38,597 nt of DNA from Candidatus Palauibacter polyketidifaciens (GTDB taxonomy: Bacteria; Gemmatimonadota; Gemmatimonadetes; Palauibacterales; Palauibacteraceae): NCBI RefSeq assembly GCF_947581785.1, contig NZ_CANPVO010000002.1, positions 1 to 38,597 on the forward strand, given 5' to 3'. Under the pieces are notes generated by a model. It searched no databases. It was not told the origin of the DNA and worked only from the letters and a program-made list of their open reading frames with translations. The position numbers and the translations under genes are program-made. Of this stretch, positions 26,570-35,205 are shown piece by piece (the stretch's first letter is position 1; each line of letters starts with the position of its first letter).

Positions 26570-27364
26570 CTAGCGGCCGGCGAACTCGGGGGCGCGCCGC
26601 TCGACGTAGGCCGCCAGGCCCTCGCGCGCGTCGTCTCCCTGGAAGAGGAGTTGCTGCAGTTCGCGTTCGATCGCGAGGCCCTCGGAGAAGGGCACCTCGA
26701 CCCCGCTGCACACCGACCGCTTGATGCGGCCCACCGCGCGCGACGCCTTGTGAGGCGGGGTGAACTGCCGGGCATACTCCATCACCTGCGCGTGGAAGGC
26801 CTCGTCATCCCCCTCGAACACCTTGTTCACGAGCCCCAGTTCCAGCGCTTCATCGAACCCGAACGTGCGGCCCTCCGCCATCAGCTCGATGGCCTTCGGC
26901 TTCCCGAGCAGCCGGCCGAGCCGCTGCGTCCCGCCCGTCCCCGGGAGGACGCCGAGGTTCACCTCCGGCAGCCCGATCTTCCCCGCGTCCCCGCGGGCGA
27001 TCCGGATGTCGCAGGCGAGCGCGATCTCGAGTCCGCCGCCGACCGTGTGCCCGTTCAGGGCGCCGATCACGAGCTTCGGCGTGTGCTCGAGCCGCGTCAG
27101 CGTCTCGTTCGCGTGGAGGCAGAAGAAGTACTTGAAGTACGGGTCCGAGGTCTGGAGCATCTTGATGTTCGCCCCTGCGGAGAAGAACCTGTCTCCCGCG
27201 CCCCGAATGACGATGACGTGGACGTTCTCGTCGAACCGCGCGCGCAGGATCGCGTCGTCCAGGTCGCGCATCATTTCGTACGTGTATGTGTTCGCGGGCG
27301 GGTCGTCGATCGTGAAGACCGCGACGCCGTCCTCGGCCGCATATCGAATCAGCGTGTCAGCCAT
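26570..27364 (-). CDS. Enoyl-CoA hydratase (classical crotonase), first gene of operon
   Basis: This 264-residue crotonase has both catalytic glutamates: [11 protein letters not shown] and [19 protein letters not shown]. It should therefore hydrate trans-2-enoyl-CoA to (3S)-3-hydroxyacyl-CoA. It differs in this from the PaaG-like paralogue at 24468-25304. ATG at 27364 has a strong Shine-Dalgarno (AGAGGAAGGG, about 5 nt away). With the thiolase, the isomerase and the 3-hydroxyacyl-CoA dehydrogenase it makes a complete hydratase-dehydrogenase-thiolase set; in a phenylacetate context it would be PaaF. As the first gene of a run of seven closely spaced genes that leads into the oxygenase, its upstream region should carry the operon promoter. 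Confidence 0.9.
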   Translation of the reverse strand: MADTLIRYAAEDGVAVFTIDDPPANTYTYEMMRDLDDAILRARFDENVHVIVIRGAGDRFFSAGANIKMLQTSDPYFKYFFCLHANETLTRLEHTPKLVIGALNGHTVGGGLEIALACDIRIARGDAGKIGLPEVNLGVLPGTGGTQRLGRLLGKPKAIELMAEGRTFGFDEALELGLVNKVFEGDDEAFHAQVMEYARQFTPPHKASRAVGRIKRSVCSGVEVPFSEGLAIERELQQLLFQGDDAREGLAAYVERRAPEFAGR

Positions 27365-27686
27365 GAATCCCTTCCTCTTGAAAACCGTTCTGAAGATGAT
27401 GCCTGAAGACTGCGAGAGGCCGTCCCGCGGGCGTTCCGCGACCCGGGGCTGTCCCCGGCGTCCCGTGGAGGGGCAAACTATCCCCGCTCCCACCGGACGG
27501 ACAGTGAGTTTTGGCGCCACGGCTTCCGCCATCGGAAGCGCAACGCGGGGATCGTCCGGAGTGTCGTGAGCACAGCATCCGCGCGGCGGTCCGCGCCGCG
27601 TCTCGCGCCCCCGGCCGACCCGGTCCGGGCATGGGTCCGAATAGGGAGGAGTTCGGCTTGAAGCACGGGATGACCGCCGCAACCGC
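27365..27686. promoter_or_regulatory. Divergent intergenic region between the acyl-CoA operon and the MFS gene
   Basis: These 322 bp separate divergent genes and should hold both promoters, but no convincing -35/-10 pair or operator was seen. Short open frames cross it on both strands; none has family features. On the + strand a possible mini-ORF (ATG at 27670, MTAATAC) ends in a TGA overlapping the MFS start (ATGCTGA), which might couple translation; the evidence is only positional. Confidence 0.35.
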
Positions 27687-28952
27687 ATGCTGAGACGCGC
27701 CGGGCTCGGCGTCCTGTTCGGGACGGTGATGGTGGACATGATGGGCTTCGGCATCGTCCTCCCGCTGCTCCCCTTCTACGCCGAGGAAATGGGCGCCTCG
27801 CCGCGCTGGGTCACCCTCATCATCGCTTCTTTCTCCATCACGCAACTCCTGTCGGCGCCGATCTGGGGCCGCTTCTCCGACCGGGTGGGGCGCCGGCGCC
27901 TCCTCCTCATCGGGCTCTTCGCCTCGGCGCTCTCCTACCTCCTGTTCGCCCTCGCCGACAATCTCTGGGTTCTTCTGCTCTCCCGCGCGACGGCAGGCGC
28001 CGCCGGCGGCACCGTCGGGATCGCCCAGGCCTACGTCGCCGACTCCACGGAGGGAGAGGAGAGGGCCAAGGGGCTTGGGCTCATCGGAGCGGCTTCGGGC
28101 CTCGGCATCATGCTCGGACCGGCTATCGGAGGGGCCTTCAGCAGCTTCGGGCTGGGAGTGCCGGGCTACGTCGCCGCCGGCCTGTGTCTGCTCAACCTGA
28201 TGGCGGCGATGGTGCTGCTGCCGGAGTCGCGGCACTTCCGCTCCGGCCGAGCCGACGCCTCGAAGGGAGAGGCCGCAACGGTGTGGCTCTGGCTCCGGTC
28301 GCTCAACCGCTTCCCGCTGCGCGTGCTCCTCGTCGTGTATTTTCTGACGCTCGCCTGCTTCACGTCGATGACATCGGTTCTCGCACTCTACGCGGAGCGC
28401 GTGTTCGCGATGACGGCGGCGGACATGGGCCTCGTCTTCACGCTCGCGGGCGGCTGCACCGTGATCGTGCGCGGCGGTCTCGTCGGGCGGATCGTGAAGC
28501 GGTTCGGCGAGCCGCGCACCATGCGCGCCGGTTGCGCGCTCCTCGCCCTCGGCGTGGGGGCCATCCCCTTCATCGAAGAGGGCTGGCAGCTGTGGGTGCT
28601 CGTCCCGACATGGGCGTCGGCGACGGGGCTTATCTTCCCGGCCCTCCACGCCCTGATCTCGCGGGCGACGGACGAACACTCGCAGGGCTCGGTGTTCGGC
28701 GGCAGCCAGGTCGCCGGTGGAGCGGGCCGGGTCCTGGCGCCGCTCGCGGCGGGTCATCTGTTCGAGCTGTATTCGATCGAGAGCCCGTTCCTGGTCGGGG
28801 CCTCGGCATCCGCCGTCGCGCTCTGGCTGGCGCTCCGGATCCCCGCGCCGCGCGATCACAAGGCGGAGGAAGAACTCGATCCCACCGACCGCTGGACGGG
28901 CCCGGTCGCCGCGCACGAGCCCCGCGACCAGCCGGACGCCCGGTCGCCGTGA
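27687..28952 (+). CDS. MFS transporter, TetA/DHA1-like
   Basis: This 421-residue protein has about 12 hydrophobic segments. The first is VLFGTVMVDMMGFGIVLPLLP, and MFS motif A follows in the first cytoplasmic loop as GRFSDRVGRRRLLLIG, with a related motif between the halves (GRIVKRFGEPRTMRAG). The opening resembles TetA-type proton-drug antiporters in the DHA1 group. The C-terminal 45 residues are hydrophilic and acidic. No clear Shine-Dalgarno precedes the ATG, which overlaps the stop of a short upstream frame. The likely function is proton-coupled export of a hydrophobic or cationic compound. Whether it exports the PKS-locus product is unknown; it lies 7 kb away and is divergent from the acyl-CoA operon. 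Confidence 0.9.
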   Translation: MLRRAGLGVLFGTVMVDMMGFGIVLPLLPFYAEEMGASPRWVTLIIASFSITQLLSAPIWGRFSDRVGRRRLLLIGLFASALSYLLFALADNLWVLLLSRATAGAAGGTVGIAQAYVADSTEGEERAKGLGLIGAASGLGIMLGPAIGGAFSSFGLGVPGYVAAGLCLLNLMAAMVLLPESRHFRSGRADASKGEAATVWLWLRSLNRFPLRVLLVVYFLTLACFTSMTSVLALYAERVFAMTAADMGLVFTLAGGCTVIVRGGLVGRIVKRFGEPRTMRAGCALLALGVGAIPFIEEGWQLWVLVPTWASATGLIFPALHALISRATDEHSQGSVFGGSQVAGGAGRVLAPLAAGHLFELYSIESPFLVGASASAVALWLALRIPAPRDHKAEEELDPTDRWTGPVAAHEPRDQPDARSP

Positions 28953-28965
28953 TCCCGCGGTCGCC

Positions 28966-29700
28966 GTGAATCCGCAGCCGCCCCGCGTCGCCGGCGAAGT
29001 AGGGGAGACGGACCGCTTCGCCGAGCAGGCACAGTTCGTGTCGCTGCGGTGGGGCGAGGTGTCGGCGCTGCTCGTCCGCCCTCCGGACGCGCGGGCGATG
29101 CTTGCCTTCGCGCACGGGGCCGGGGCGGGAATCGAGCATCCGTTCATGTCGGACATGGCGCAGCGGCTGGCGGGGCGGGGGATCGCGACCTTCCGCTACC
29201 ACTTCCCCTACATGGAGGCGCGGGCGCTCTCCGGCCGCCGCCGGCCTCCCGACCGTCCGCCGGTCCTCGTGGAAACGGTGCGAACCGCCGTTGCGAAGGC
29301 GGGCGCCCTGGCGGGCGGGCTGCCGCTGTTCGCGGGCGGCAAGTCGATGGGCGGCCGCATGACGTCGGCTGCCGCCGCCGAGGCGCCGCTCCCCGGCGTC
29401 GCCGGCCTCATCTTCTTCGGTTTCCCGCTGCACGCGCCCGGGCGCCCGGAGCGCGCCGCCGAGCGGGCGGCTCACCTGAGCGGGGTCACCGTCCCGATGC
29501 TCTTCCTGCAGGGGACCCGCGACGCCCTCGCCCACCTCGATCTCATCGAGGAGACGTGCGCCTCGCTCGGGCCGCTCGCCACGCTCCACAGACTGGAGGG
29601 CGCCGACCACTCCTTCCGCGTCCTCAAGCGCAGCGGCCGCACGAACGAGGAGGTCGCCGATGAGATCACCGCACGTGTAGCCGCCTGGACCGACAGATGA
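28966..29700 (+). CDS. Small alpha/beta hydrolase (dienelactone hydrolase/KANL3-Tex30-like)
   Basis: This 244-residue protein has AFAHGAGAGIEHPFM as the oxyanion region, Ser in the canonical elbow GGKSMGGRM, Asp in FLQGTRDAL and His in GADHSFRV, an intact triad. It matches the family of short hydrolases without a lid related to dienelactone hydrolase and the Tex30/KANL3 domain; no substrate is established for most members. The GTG at 28966 is chosen because upstream sequence belongs to the MFS gene in another frame; it is 13 nt after the MFS stop. The DNA here repeats CGGTCGCCGTGA twice (28941-28952, 28959-28970). It is followed within 40 nt by the SDR gene. Confidence 0.82.
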   Translation: MNPQPPRVAGEVGETDRFAEQAQFVSLRWGEVSALLVRPPDARAMLAFAHGAGAGIEHPFMSDMAQRLAGRGIATFRYHFPYMEARALSGRRRPPDRPPVLVETVRTAVAKAGALAGGLPLFAGGKSMGGRMTSAAAAEAPLPGVAGLIFFGFPLHAPGRPERAAERAAHLSGVTVPMLFLQGTRDALAHLDLIEETCASLGPLATLHRLEGADHSFRVLKRSGRTNEEVADEITARVAAWTDR

Positions 29701-29738
29701 CGGGCGGAGGGCAACCATCGATCGAAGGAGCGGCGAGC

Positions 29739-30557
29739 ATGCGCAAGGTGATGCTGGTCACTGGAGCTTCGGCCGGGATCGGCCGGGAGGCGGCCATCCT
29801 GCTGGCTCGCGAGGGCCACGCGGTGTACGCGGGCGCCCGCCGGCTGGACCGCATGCAGGAGTTGGTTGCACACGGGATCTTCCCCATCGAGATGGACGTC
29901 ACGGAGGAGGACGACAACGAGCGGGCCGTGAGCCGGATCCTCGAGAACGAGGGCCGCATCGACGTCCTCATCAACAACGCGGGGTTCGGCCTCTACGGGC
30001 CCGTCGAGGAAATCCCGCTCGAAGACGCACGGTACCAGTTCGAGGTGAACCTGTTCGGCCTCGCCCACCTCACCCGGCTCGTCCTGCCGCACATGCGGGC
30101 GCAGCGCTCGGGCCGGATCGTCAACGTCTCGTCCGTGGTGGGGAAGATCTTCGTGCCTCTCGGGGCCTGGTACGTCGCCACCAAGCACGCGCTTGAGGGG
30201 TGGTCGGACTGCCTCCGGCTCGAGACCGCGCCGTTCAACATCCCGGTCGTCCTCGTCGAACCCGGCGCGATCCGGACGGAGTTCTTCGACGTGACCAGGG
30301 GACGGTTGAAGGAGTACTACGACGACACCGCATACAAGACGCAGTTCGAACCGTTCCTCAGGATGTTCGAAGATCCGAAAGCCAGGGACCGGAGCACGGA
30401 GGCCCACGTACTCGGCGAAGTGCTGGTGGAGGCCGCCACGATCCCCAGGCCTCGCCGCAGATACGTCAAGGGCCACATGGCGCGGCCCGCGCTCTTCATC
30501 AGGAAGTGGCTCGGCGACGGCGTCTACGAATTCCTGCTGCGCCGGGCGTTCCGATGA
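29739..30557 (+). CDS. SDR-family oxidoreductase
   Basis: This 272-residue classical short-chain dehydrogenase has TGASAGIGRE at the N terminus, MDVTEED, NNAGFGLYGP and the catalytic set NVSS(V), then YVATK (Tyr and Lys). The Arg pair in GARRLDR suggests NADP(H). The C-terminal 40 residues are strongly basic (PRPRRRYVKG and IRKWLGDGVYEFLLRRAFR), which may favour membrane contact. Two starts are possible: ATG at 29697 overlapping the upstream stop, or ATG at 29739 with AAGGAG about 8 nt upstream; the second is chosen because it puts the Rossmann strand at the N terminus. Its stop overlaps the peptidase start. The substrate is unknown. Confidence 0.88.
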   Translation: MRKVMLVTGASAGIGREAAILLAREGHAVYAGARRLDRMQELVAHGIFPIEMDVTEEDDNERAVSRILENEGRIDVLINNAGFGLYGPVEEIPLEDARYQFEVNLFGLAHLTRLVLPHMRAQRSGRIVNVSSVVGKIFVPLGAWYVATKHALEGWSDCLRLETAPFNIPVVLVEPGAIRTEFFDVTRGRLKEYYDDTAYKTQFEPFLRMFEDPKARDRSTEAHVLGEVLVEAATIPRPRRRYVKGHMARPALFIRKWLGDGVYEFLLRRAFR

Positions 30558-32131
30558 CCGCGCGGGCGTGGCGACCGGTGGCGTTCGCGGCCGTGGTGGC
30601 GGCGTGCGGCGGACCCGCGCCGCCGGACGGTGCGTTCCTCACCCGAGCGGAGCGCACGGCGTACCGCGAGACGAGTTCGTACGCCGATGTCGTAGATTTT
30701 ATGCAGCGCGCGGCGGCGAGCGATGCATCCGTTCACTACACGACGTACGGATACACGAACGAGGGGCGGGCGCTTCCCCTGGCGGTGGTGGGCGATGTCG
30801 AAGGTCCGGATCCGGCGTCGGTCCGGGCTTCCGGGAAGACGGTCGTCTACCTGCAGGGCAACATCCACGCCGGGGAGGTCTGCGGGAAGGAGGCGCTCCA
30901 GATGCTGCTGCGCGACCTCCTGGCCGGCCGCCACGGCGGATGGCGGGAGTCGATGGTCCTCCTCATCGCCCCCATCTACAACGCGGACGGCAACGAACGG
31001 GTGAGCCTCGTGAACCGCGGCCGGCAGTACGGCCCGGTCGGGGGAATGGGCCAGCGGCCGAACGCCCAGGGTTATGACCTGAACCGCGATCACATGAAGC
31101 TCGACTCGCCCGAGGCGCGGTCGGTGGCGCGGCTGTTCAGCGAGTACGATCCGCACGTCGCCGTCGACCTGCACACGACGAACGGGACGCGGCACGCTTA
31201 CCATCTCACCTACTCGCCGCCGCTCCACCCGAACACGCCGGCGGAGATCGACGACTTCCTCCGGGAGGGGCTCTTCCCCCACGTGACGGGGGAGATCCGG
31301 GAGCAGTACGGCTGGGAGTACTACTACTACGGGAACGCGTCGACGCGAGGAGGGGACGCGCCCGGCTGGTACACCTTCGACCACCGTCCGCGCTTCAACA
31401 ACAACTACCTCGGGCTGCGCAACCGGATCGCGATCCTGAGCGAGGCCTACTCCTACGCGACGTTCGAGGAGCGCGTGCTCGCGACGCTCCATTTCGTCGA
31501 GGAGATCCTCGATTACGTCCATGAGCACGCGGCCGAGGTCCGGCGCATCGTCGCCGATGCCGATGCCGCCGGCGTGACGGGCGATTCGCTCGCACTGCGC
31601 GCCGCTCCCGAGCGATCGGCCGCGCCCGTCGACATCCTGATGGGCGCCACGACCGAGGAAGCGCACCCCCTCACCGGCCGCCCGCTCCTCCTGCGCGCGG
31701 ACACCCAGTACGTCGAGACGATGTACGAGTACGGGACATTCGCGCCGACGCTGCGGGGGCGCGTGCCCGCGGCCTACCTGATCCCGGCGGATCTGCCGGA
31801 CGTTCTCACCCGGCTCGCGGCACACGGGATCGCGCTCGAGCCCGCCGGGTCGGCGCCCTTCGATGTGGAGGCGTTCCGCATCGACTCGGTGCGCACCGCC
31901 GAGCGGCCGTTCCAGGGACGCAACGAGCAGACGCTGTTCGGCCTCTACGAGACGGACCGGGTTCCGCCGGCCCCCGGGGACATGCTGGCGCGGACCGACC
32001 AGCCGCTCGGACGCCTCCTGTTCAGCCTGCTCGAGCCGCAGTCGGACGACGGCTTCGCGAACTGGGGGTTCCTCGCAGACCGGCTGCGCCCCGGCGAGGC
32101 GTATCCCATCCTGCGCGTCCCGGGAAACTGA
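30554..32131 (+). CDS. M14-family zinc carboxypeptidase, predicted lipoprotein
   Basis: The 525-residue product begins with a short basic and hydrophobic leader ending in VAAC, a lipobox with Cys18, so it should be a lipoprotein outside the cytoplasm. The peptidase domain has the zinc ligands His105 and Glu108 in NIHAGEVCGKE, His207 in DLHTTNG, and a candidate catalytic Glu297 in ILSEAYSY. The NRDHMKLDSPE segment is typical of M14 enzymes. A C-terminal region of about 190 residues (from about 335) has no motif I recognise. The likely role is removal of C-terminal residues from peptides, or cleavage of cell-wall peptides. ATG overlaps the SDR stop (ATGA), so the two are probably co-translated. 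Confidence 0.9.
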   Translation: MTARAWRPVAFAAVVAACGGPAPPDGAFLTRAERTAYRETSSYADVVDFMQRAAASDASVHYTTYGYTNEGRALPLAVVGDVEGPDPASVRASGKTVVYLQGNIHAGEVCGKEALQMLLRDLLAGRHGGWRESMVLLIAPIYNADGNERVSLVNRGRQYGPVGGMGQRPNAQGYDLNRDHMKLDSPEARSVARLFSEYDPHVAVDLHTTNGTRHAYHLTYSPPLHPNTPAEIDDFLREGLFPHVTGEIREQYGWEYYYYGNASTRGGDAPGWYTFDHRPRFNNNYLGLRNRIAILSEAYSYATFEERVLATLHFVEEILDYVHEHAAEVRRIVADADAAGVTGDSLALRAAPERSAAPVDILMGATTEEAHPLTGRPLLLRADTQYVETMYEYGTFAPTLRGRVPAAYLIPADLPDVLTRLAAHGIALEPAGSAPFDVEAFRIDSVRTAERPFQGRNEQTLFGLYETDRVPPAPGDMLARTDQPLGRLLFSLLEPQSDDGFANWGFLADRLRPGEAYPILRVPGN

Positions 32132-32174
32132 ACCGGGGCGTCGATCGTGCAGCCCATCATCGAAAGGACGTAGC

Positions 32175-32537
32175 GTGCAAACCGTTCAGGGATTCGGCGG
32201 GTTTTTCTTTCGGGCGAAGGATCCGGCAGGACTCACGAAATGGTATGAGGATCACCTCGGCATCAATCCCGCTCCGACGAACATGGAGATGGAGCCGTGG
32301 GTGACGGAGTCCGGGGTCACGGTGTTCGCACCCTTCGCCGCCGACACGGACTATTTCGCGGCCGAGAAGACGTTCATGCTGAACTTCCGCGTGGCCGACC
32401 TCGACGCGATGATCGCGCAACTGAAGGCCGCGGACATCGAGGTCAGCCACGAGAGCGAGATGGAGGGCGTCGGCCGCTTCGCCCGCATCCACGACCCCGA
32501 AGGAAACGCGATCGAGCTCTGGGAACCCGCGTCGTGA
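32175..32537 (+). CDS. Glyoxalase/VOC-superfamily protein
   Basis: This 120-residue protein is one VOC unit: an opening FFFRAKDPAGLTKWYEDHLGI (first beta-alpha-beta piece with the typical WY-x-HLG) and the closing RIHDPEGNAIELWEP, whose Glu is a usual metal ligand. Such small proteins act as dimers in glyoxalase, dioxygenase or resistance roles; none can be assigned here. GTG start with AAAGGA about 6 nt upstream. It is 43 nt downstream of the peptidase gene and convergent with the BCCT transporter gene. Confidence 0.88.
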   Translation: MQTVQGFGGFFFRAKDPAGLTKWYEDHLGINPAPTNMEMEPWVTESGVTVFAPFAADTDYFAAEKTFMLNFRVADLDAMIAQLKAADIEVSHESEMEGVGRFARIHDPEGNAIELWEPAS

Positions 32538-32580
32538 GAGGGCGCGCCCGCGGCATCTTCGCTGGCGAGCGTCATCCTCG

Positions 32581-34170
32581 CTAAGGGTCGCGCGCGAGGG
32601 ACCTGAGCAGCCCGGCGATCATGAACAGCAGCACGACGCTCACGGGCAGGGCGGCGGCGATGGCGGCGGTCTGCAGGGCCTGGAGGCCATCGGCAAGCAG
32701 CAGCACGGCCGCCACCGCGCCCACGCCGAGCCCCCAGACGATGCGAAACCGCCGCGGGGGGTGAGGGTCGCCCATGCTCAGGAGCGTCGTGATCACCAGG
32801 GTGCCGGAGTCCGAAGACGTGATGAACCAGGTCGCGAGCAGGAGCGTGGCCATGGCGGACATGGCCCAGGCGAGCCAGTCGGCGTCGCTCATCCGGTCGA
32901 TCGTCGCGTAGAGCGCGCCTTCGTAGTTTCCGCCCCGCACCAGTTCGATGATCCCCGCCGTCCCGACGCCGCCCGGAGCGTTGAGTTCAAGGTGGATGGC
33001 GTTGCCGCCGAAGATTCCGAACCACACGAGCGCCAGGCCGGTCGGGACGACGAGCACGCCGAGGACGAACTCGCGCAGCGTGCGCCCGCGCGAGATGCGG
33101 GCGATGAACGTGCCGACGAAGGGCGCCCACGAGATCCACCATCCCCAGTAGAAGATCGTCCAGGCGTTCTGCCAGGCGCTCGGCCCCGGACCATCGGCGA
33201 TCCAGAATCCCATCGGCACCGCGCGCCACAGGTACTCGCCGGCGGAAGTGGCGATGAACCGGACGAGCCACGCGAAGGGGCCCAGCAGCAGGAAGCACCC
33301 CAGCAGGATCACGCTCACGCCGATGTTCCACTCGGACAGGATGCGGATCCCGCGCTTCACGCCGGACACCGCCGACAGCGTGGCCGCCAGCGAGATGGCG
33401 GCGATGAGTGCAACCTGCGTGACGAGACCCGGATCCACGCCGACCAGCACGTCGAGTCCCGCGGCCATCTGGCTCGCCCCGAGGCCCAGGGAGGTCGCAA
33501 TGCCGAAGACGCCGCCGAACACCGCGAGCAGGTCCACCAGGTCGCCGATCGGGCCGTAGATCCGGTCGCCGATGAGCGGGTACAGAGCAGAGCGCAGCGT
33601 CAGCGGCAGCTTCTTGCGAAACCCGAAGTAGGCGAGGCACAGGCCGACCAGCACGTACGCGGACCACCCGTGGACGCCCCAGTGGAGGTAGGTGACGCGC
33701 ATGGCGTGCACGGCCCGCCGCTCGTCCAGCGTTGCGGCGCCCGCGAGGTCGGCGATGGGGTTGTTGGGGTAACCCGCGGCCCCGCTGTTGTCGAAATAGA
33801 AGATGGGTTCGGCGATGGAGAAGAACAGCAGTCCGATCCCCACGGCCGCCGAGAAGAGCATGGCGAGCCAGGAGAACCTGCTGAACTCGGGTGCGGCGTC
33901 CTCATCGCCGAGCCGGATCCTCCCGAACCGGCTGCATGCCAGGAGCAGGCAGGTGAACAGGGTGGCGCAGACCGTCAGGACGTAGAACCAGTCGAGTGTG
34001 CCCTCGATCCAGGCGCGGAGGCGGCCGAAGGCGGCGCCGGCGGCGTCCACGTCCCAGACCGTGGCGAGGACGAAGACGAGCACGACGCCCTTGGCGGCCA
34101 GCGCCATCGAGGGATTCAGCCCCTTCCACAGCCCGCCCTGCGCCGTGGCCCGCCGCCGCCGTCCGCTCAA
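32581..34170 (-). CDS. BCCT-family transporter (betaine/carnitine/choline type)
   Basis: This 529-residue membrane protein has about 12 membrane segments. The family signature is in transmembrane 8 and the next loop: TIFYWGWWISWAPFVGTFIARISRG, with the aromatic box tryptophans, and SSDSGTLVITTL near the end. The glycine-rich segment in the second pair of helices reads AAVGIGLLFFSIAEP, where Na-coupled BetP has a Met-containing version, so the coupling ion is uncertain. A TTG at 34170 is the only upstream start candidate; the next ATG (34107 region) would remove part of the N-terminal region. It probably imports glycine betaine or another quaternary amine for osmoprotection. Confidence 0.92.
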   Translation of the reverse strand: MSGRRRRATAQGGLWKGLNPSMALAAKGVVLVFVLATVWDVDAAGAAFGRLRAWIEGTLDWFYVLTVCATLFTCLLLACSRFGRIRLGDEDAAPEFSRFSWLAMLFSAAVGIGLLFFSIAEPIFYFDNSGAAGYPNNPIADLAGAATLDERRAVHAMRVTYLHWGVHGWSAYVLVGLCLAYFGFRKKLPLTLRSALYPLIGDRIYGPIGDLVDLLAVFGGVFGIATSLGLGASQMAAGLDVLVGVDPGLVTQVALIAAISLAATLSAVSGVKRGIRILSEWNIGVSVILLGCFLLLGPFAWLVRFIATSAGEYLWRAVPMGFWIADGPGPSAWQNAWTIFYWGWWISWAPFVGTFIARISRGRTLREFVLGVLVVPTGLALVWFGIFGGNAIHLELNAPGGVGTAGIIELVRGGNYEGALYATIDRMSDADWLAWAMSAMATLLLATWFITSSDSGTLVITTLLSMGDPHPPRRFRIVWGLGVGAVAAVLLLADGLQALQTAAIAAALPVSVVLLFMIAGLLRSLARDP

Positions 34171-34317
34171 CGACCGAATGGCCTGTCGACCCAGGGGGTT
34201 CGGGTCATCGCCTGTGCCTCTCCATGTCCGGGTCCTTCCCGTGCACTGAGCCTCCGTCTTCGAAGTGCCCGCGCAGGAACGTCCCGGGGACCTTCGCGGA
34301 CGAGTTGACGGCGGCGG

Positions 34318-35157
34318 TCAGCGGACGGTCGCGCCCCGTGGCGCCAGGATGACTTCCCGCAGGTAGGCACCCATCCCGCGCCGGCGATCCCACTGCCTCG
34401 GATAACCCAGGGAGACCTCCTGGAAGGGTACGCCATCAAGCCAGTGCGTGTCCCGGATGTGGAGGTGGCCGTACACCACCGCGCACGCGTTGAAGCGACG
34501 GTGCCAACCTTCGGTTCGGCGGGTCCCGCACCACGGGGTGAATCGCGGAATCTTCGGCAGCACGGCGTGTCGTTTCTCGAGCGGAAAATGATTCACCAGG
34601 ACCTTGGGAAGATCGGACGGCACCGACGCCAGCCGCGTGGCCGCGTCCTCGCAGCGCGCCGCGCACCACGAGTCCCGATCCGGGAACGGGTCCGGATGCA
34701 GCATCACTTCGTCCCCGCAGACGACGCGGGTTTCCCGGGCCCACTGAATCACCTGTTCACGCGGGACCCGCCGGGGCCGGAAGCTGTAGTCGTAGAGCAG
34801 GAACAGTGGCGCGATCAGCACCGGCCCGTCCCGATGTTCGACCACCGGATACGGGTCCTCCGGAGTGAGGACGCCGTGGGAGCGGGCGATCCCCACGAGA
34901 TGTTCGTAGAGCGCCACGCCGCGGAGCCCGGGAGCCCGGTTCGGTATCGTCCAGAGTTCGTGGTTTCCCGGAACCCAGACGACCTGCCGGAACTTCGGAG
35001 TGAGTCGCGCGAAGCACCACTCGAGTCGCCGCGCGCCGTGGCCCACGTCGCCCGCCAGGATCAGCCAGTCGTCGGGATGGGCGGGAAAATCCTCCAGCGC
35101 CGCCCGGTTTCCCGGATGGGAGACGTGCAGGTCGGACAACGCCCATAAACGTGGCAT
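34318..35157 (-). CDS. Metallophosphoesterase resembling PptH (phosphopantetheinyl-carrier hydrolase)
   Basis: This 279-residue protein has all five calcineurin-type motifs: DLHVSH (Asp9, His11), GDVGH, GNHE, NHFP and GHLH. Beyond these, the segments HPDDWLILAGDV, VVWVPGNHELWT, FLLYDYSF, HPDPFPDRDSWC, WCGTRRTEGWHRRFNA and SLGYPRQW match my recollection of mycobacterial Rv2795c (PptH), which removes 4'-phosphopantetheine from carrier proteins, opposing PptT. No phosphopantetheinyl transferase gene is visible next to it here. The ATG has no Shine-Dalgarno, but TAGTAT lies 7 nt upstream, fitting a near-leaderless transcript. A general metallophosphatase remains possible. With two PKSs and two discrete ACPs in the window, control of carrier loading is an attractive inference. 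Confidence 0.8.
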   Translation of the reverse strand: MPRLWALSDLHVSHPGNRAALEDFPAHPDDWLILAGDVGHGARRLEWCFARLTPKFRQVVWVPGNHELWTIPNRAPGLRGVALYEHLVGIARSHGVLTPEDPYPVVEHRDGPVLIAPLFLLYDYSFRPRRVPREQVIQWARETRVVCGDEVMLHPDPFPDRDSWCAARCEDAATRLASVPSDLPKVLVNHFPLEKRHAVLPKIPRFTPWCGTRRTEGWHRRFNACAVVYGHLHIRDTHWLDGVPFQEVSLGYPRQWDRRRGMGAYLREVILAPRGATVR

Positions 35158-35205
35158 GCGATGAATACTAACACCGTGTCACCCCTCGAAGCCCGACCCG
35201 GACGC

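Noticed and set aside
27511..27693. 60-codon frame before the MFS gene as a gene
   Set aside because: No family features and composition like a shadow; only its final ATG-TGA overlap with the MFS start was noted.
32538..32580. Terminator between the VOC and BCCT genes
   Set aside because: The 43-nt convergent spacer has no T-run after a stem on either strand.
32761..34308. Open frame of 515 codons opposite the BCCT gene
   Set aside because: Hydrophilic, repetitive composition mirrors a membrane protein read in antisense; no family signal.
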